This document shows, one piece after another, positions 29,317 to 30,605 of a DNA stretch of 30,605 nt. Numbering within the stretch: position 1 is the first letter of the stretch; each line of letters opens with the position of its first letter. The notes beneath the pieces are model-generated. The model searched no databases. It had not been told where the DNA came from and saw nothing but the letters and a program-made list of their open reading frames with translations. The DNA comes from a virus: IMG/VR virus record IMGVR_UViG_3300021061_000045, positions 1 to 30,605 of that record, one strand, 5' to 3'. Made by a program: the position numbers and the translations under genes.

Positions 29317-29495
29317 GCCACCGCTCCTCTCACTTCCCGTCGCGTCTCCGCTTCGATCATTCGCTGCACCGTCGCTTTCATCGTGTGCAGGTTCTCCAGC
29401 GTCCCGCGCGCACCGGCGTCGTAGGCAGCTGCTATCGCGTCGTCGATGGAATCGGCGCAGTTCCGCAGCGATTCGAGAAAGTCGGGGTCGGACAT
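29313..29495 (-). CDS. Small helical early protein
   Basis: A 60-residue protein (MSDPDFLESLRNCADSIDDA, AIAAAYDAGARGTLENLHTM), helical and without membrane segment. ATG 29495 lies two bases after the ssb stop; a TTG at 29501 is a weaker alternative. No clear Shine-Dalgarno is present, so reinitiation after ssb is likely. Its stop makes ATGA with the microprotein gene. Function unknown. Confidence 0.5.
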   Translation of the reverse strand: MSDPDFLESLRNCADSIDDAIAAAYDAGARGTLENLHTMKATVQRMIEAETRREVRGAVA

Positions 29496-29497
29496 GA

Positions 29498-29863
29498 TCA
29501 AAAAGGGACGTCACCGTCATCGGGAGACGGGGCGGGGTTGGGGTTGGCGACGGGTGGGCGCTGAGCGGCTCCGATCGTCTTGAACTTTTCGCCGATGATG
29601 TCCGTGTACCAGCGGCCGTTGTACTCACGGCCTCGCGCACGGCCCAGGATGGACACGCACTGTCCCTCCTTGAGCTTCTCGGCTTCCTCGACGGTTCGGC
29701 CGAACACCACGACCTGGGTCTTGTCCTTTTCCGTGACGTTCTTCATCCACGACGGCGGATCGGTCTCCACCGTCAGCCGCGCCACCTTCTTGCCCTTGGG
29801 CGTCTGCTCGACGGACAGGTTGGTCAGCGTCCCGGTCAAACGAACCTCGTTGATGCTGCTCAT
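29498..29863 (-). CDS. ssb: Single-stranded DNA-binding protein
   Basis: A 121-residue SSB. The OB-fold is visible at residues 1-100: MSSINEVRLTGTLTNLSVEQ, then KKVARLTVETDP, then QVVVFGRTVEEAEKLKEGQC and VSILGRARGREYNGRWYTDI. The C-terminal acidic tip DDGDVPF (115-121) resembles the bacterial SSB tail that recruits host replication and repair factors. It is shorter than E. coli SSB (178 residues) because the linker is short and Pro-rich. ATG 29863 follows AGAAGGGATGTTCTAG. It follows the helicase gene and belongs to the replication operon. Confidence 0.85.
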   Translation of the reverse strand: MSSINEVRLTGTLTNLSVEQTPKGKKVARLTVETDPPSWMKNVTEKDKTQVVVFGRTVEEAEKLKEGQCVSILGRARGREYNGRWYTDIIGEKFKTIGAAQRPPVANPNPAPSPDDGDVPF

Positions 29864-30605
29864 CTAGAACATCCCTTCTTCGCTTCGCGGTTGCGCCCAG
29901 TAGGGCAATTTCTCCTCTGCCAACGGTCTGAACTCGTTGCCTTCGATCTGTCCAAGCACGAACTCGTTTTCGTACGTGCCCGTGCGCGCGTCGTAGTCGA
30001 CCAAGCCCACGTACCGGCACCGGCTTCCATCGACGCGGCACTTGACCGGCGAGATGTACGTCGGGAGCTTTCCCGGCTCGCACGCGGGCTGGTCGCGAGC
30101 TGGCGCAAGCATCAGCGCCTTCGTGCTGATCTTGGGGATGTCGCTGGTGCCGTGGAAATCCTCGATGTCAGGCACCAACGACTGCGAACGCGCGTCGCCC
30201 TTGCGGATGTGCGAAAGCAGGATGACCGGCTTGCCCATCGACAGCGCAGCATCGCGAACCTGCTTGACGATGAGCTTGTAGCCGCGGTTCTCGTTCGGGT
30301 CCTGCGTGTCGATGTAGAGCAGGTGGTCGACGATGATCAGGTCCGTTTGGTCCTGCACCGATAGCGCCAGCCGATGGAACGTCTCGCCGTAGAAGTCGCC
30401 CGTCCGGTAGAACGTGTGCAGTGTCTTGAAACGCGCGTCGAACTCTTCCTGCACCCGCTGTTCGTAGCGCCGGGCGTCGATGTCCACGCGCGCCGCGTAC
30501 CAGTCCAGGTACTGCATGCGCCGGTAGAGCGGGTGCCCCTCCTCGCGCGCCATGTTGCTCAGCAGCGCGAACTTGATTCGCCGCTCGATCTCGTCTTGCT
30601 CTGCC
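29864..30605 (-). CDS. DnaB-type replicative helicase, C-terminal part (partial)
   Basis: The gene enters from the right edge; the visible 246 residues continue past an internal Met. Walker B is TDLIIVDHLLYIDTQ (D then H), followed by VILLSHIRKGDARSQSLVPD and EDFHGTSDIPKISTKALML, which matches DnaB/gp4-type RecA-like helicase motifs. Walker A is outside the window. It unwinds phage DNA at the replication fork, working with the adjacent SSB. The C-terminus ends in basic/aromatic sequence (EEKLPYWAQPRSEEGMF). It is either a DnaB helicase or a helicase-primase fusion; the 5' end is needed to decide. Confidence 0.7.
   Translation of the reverse strand, partial: AEQDEIERRIKFALLSNMAREEGHPLYRRMQYLDWYAARVDIDARRYEQRVQEEFDARFKTLHTFYRTGDFYGETFHRLALSVQDQTDLIIVDHLLYIDTQDPNENRGYKLIVKQVRDAALSMGKPVILLSHIRKGDARSQSLVPDIEDFHGTSDIPKISTKALMLAPARDQPACEPGKLPTYISPVKCRVDGSRCRYVGLVDYDARTGTYENEFVLGQIEGNEFRPLAEEKLPYWAQPRSEEGMF

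Noticed and set aside
1-30605. tRNA genes, CRISPR arrays, insertion sequences, integrase and att sites
   Set aside because: I looked for T-loop patterns, regularly spaced repeats, transposase motifs and integrase catalytic motifs and found none that hold up by eye.

Overview
The window is a GC-rich (by eye 60-65 percent) segment of a tailed-phage genome, about 30.6 kb, with almost every gene on the minus strand, so transcription runs from right to left. It holds a terminase large subunit, portal, scaffold, HK97-type capsid protein, P22 gp4-like and gp10-like head/tail factors, a beta-helix tailspike and three large ejection-type proteins. No tape-measure, tail-tube, sheath or baseplate gene is visible. 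This points to a short-tailed (podovirus-like) phage. Signal peptides, a Tat signal and strong GGAGG ribosome-binding sites fit a high-GC, probably Gram-negative, bacterial host. The host genus cannot be read from the sequence. No integrase, transposase, tRNA, rRNA or CRISPR array was seen.

Layout in order of transcription. (1) 30605-24936, replication and early module: a DnaB-type helicase (cut by the right edge), a single-stranded DNA-binding protein, then a long chain of small ORFs. Twelve successive genes in this chain (28926 to 24936) are joined by eleven consecutive 4-base ATGA/GTGA overlaps. They include a Tad2/DUF2829-like protein, a Tat-signal mini beta-helix protein, membrane proteins and Cys-rich proteins. 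(2) 24933-23563, switch-like region: two small basic genes on the plus strand, a divergent intergenic control region, an excisionase/MerR-type helix-turn-helix gene on the minus strand, and a 428-base noncoding stretch rich in palindromes with a G-quadruplex motif. (3) 23562-16129, packaging and head module: small ORFs, TerL with an added N-terminal zinc knuckle, portal, small proteins, a GroES-like protein, scaffold, an AT-hook protein and capsid-associated proteins. (4) 16125-767, capsid and tail module: decoration-type protein, major capsid protein, two related beta-helix proteins, a zinc-ribbon/helical-repeat protein, gp4-like adaptor, tailspike, gp10-like hub, three ejection-type proteins and two beta-rich small virion proteins. 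(5) 767-1, lysis end: an unknown protein, a two-TM holin candidate and the start of an M15-type endolysin.

The clearest oddities are these: a two-gene membrane/secreted cassette on the opposite strand inside the ejection-protein operon (3669-4118); a motif shared by the two capsid-side beta-helix proteins and the Tat-exported early protein; the GroES-like gene next to the scaffold; the Tad2-like candidate anti-defence gene; and the structured noncoding region upstream of the packaging genes. All functions are inferred from translated motifs and gene order; no database search was run.
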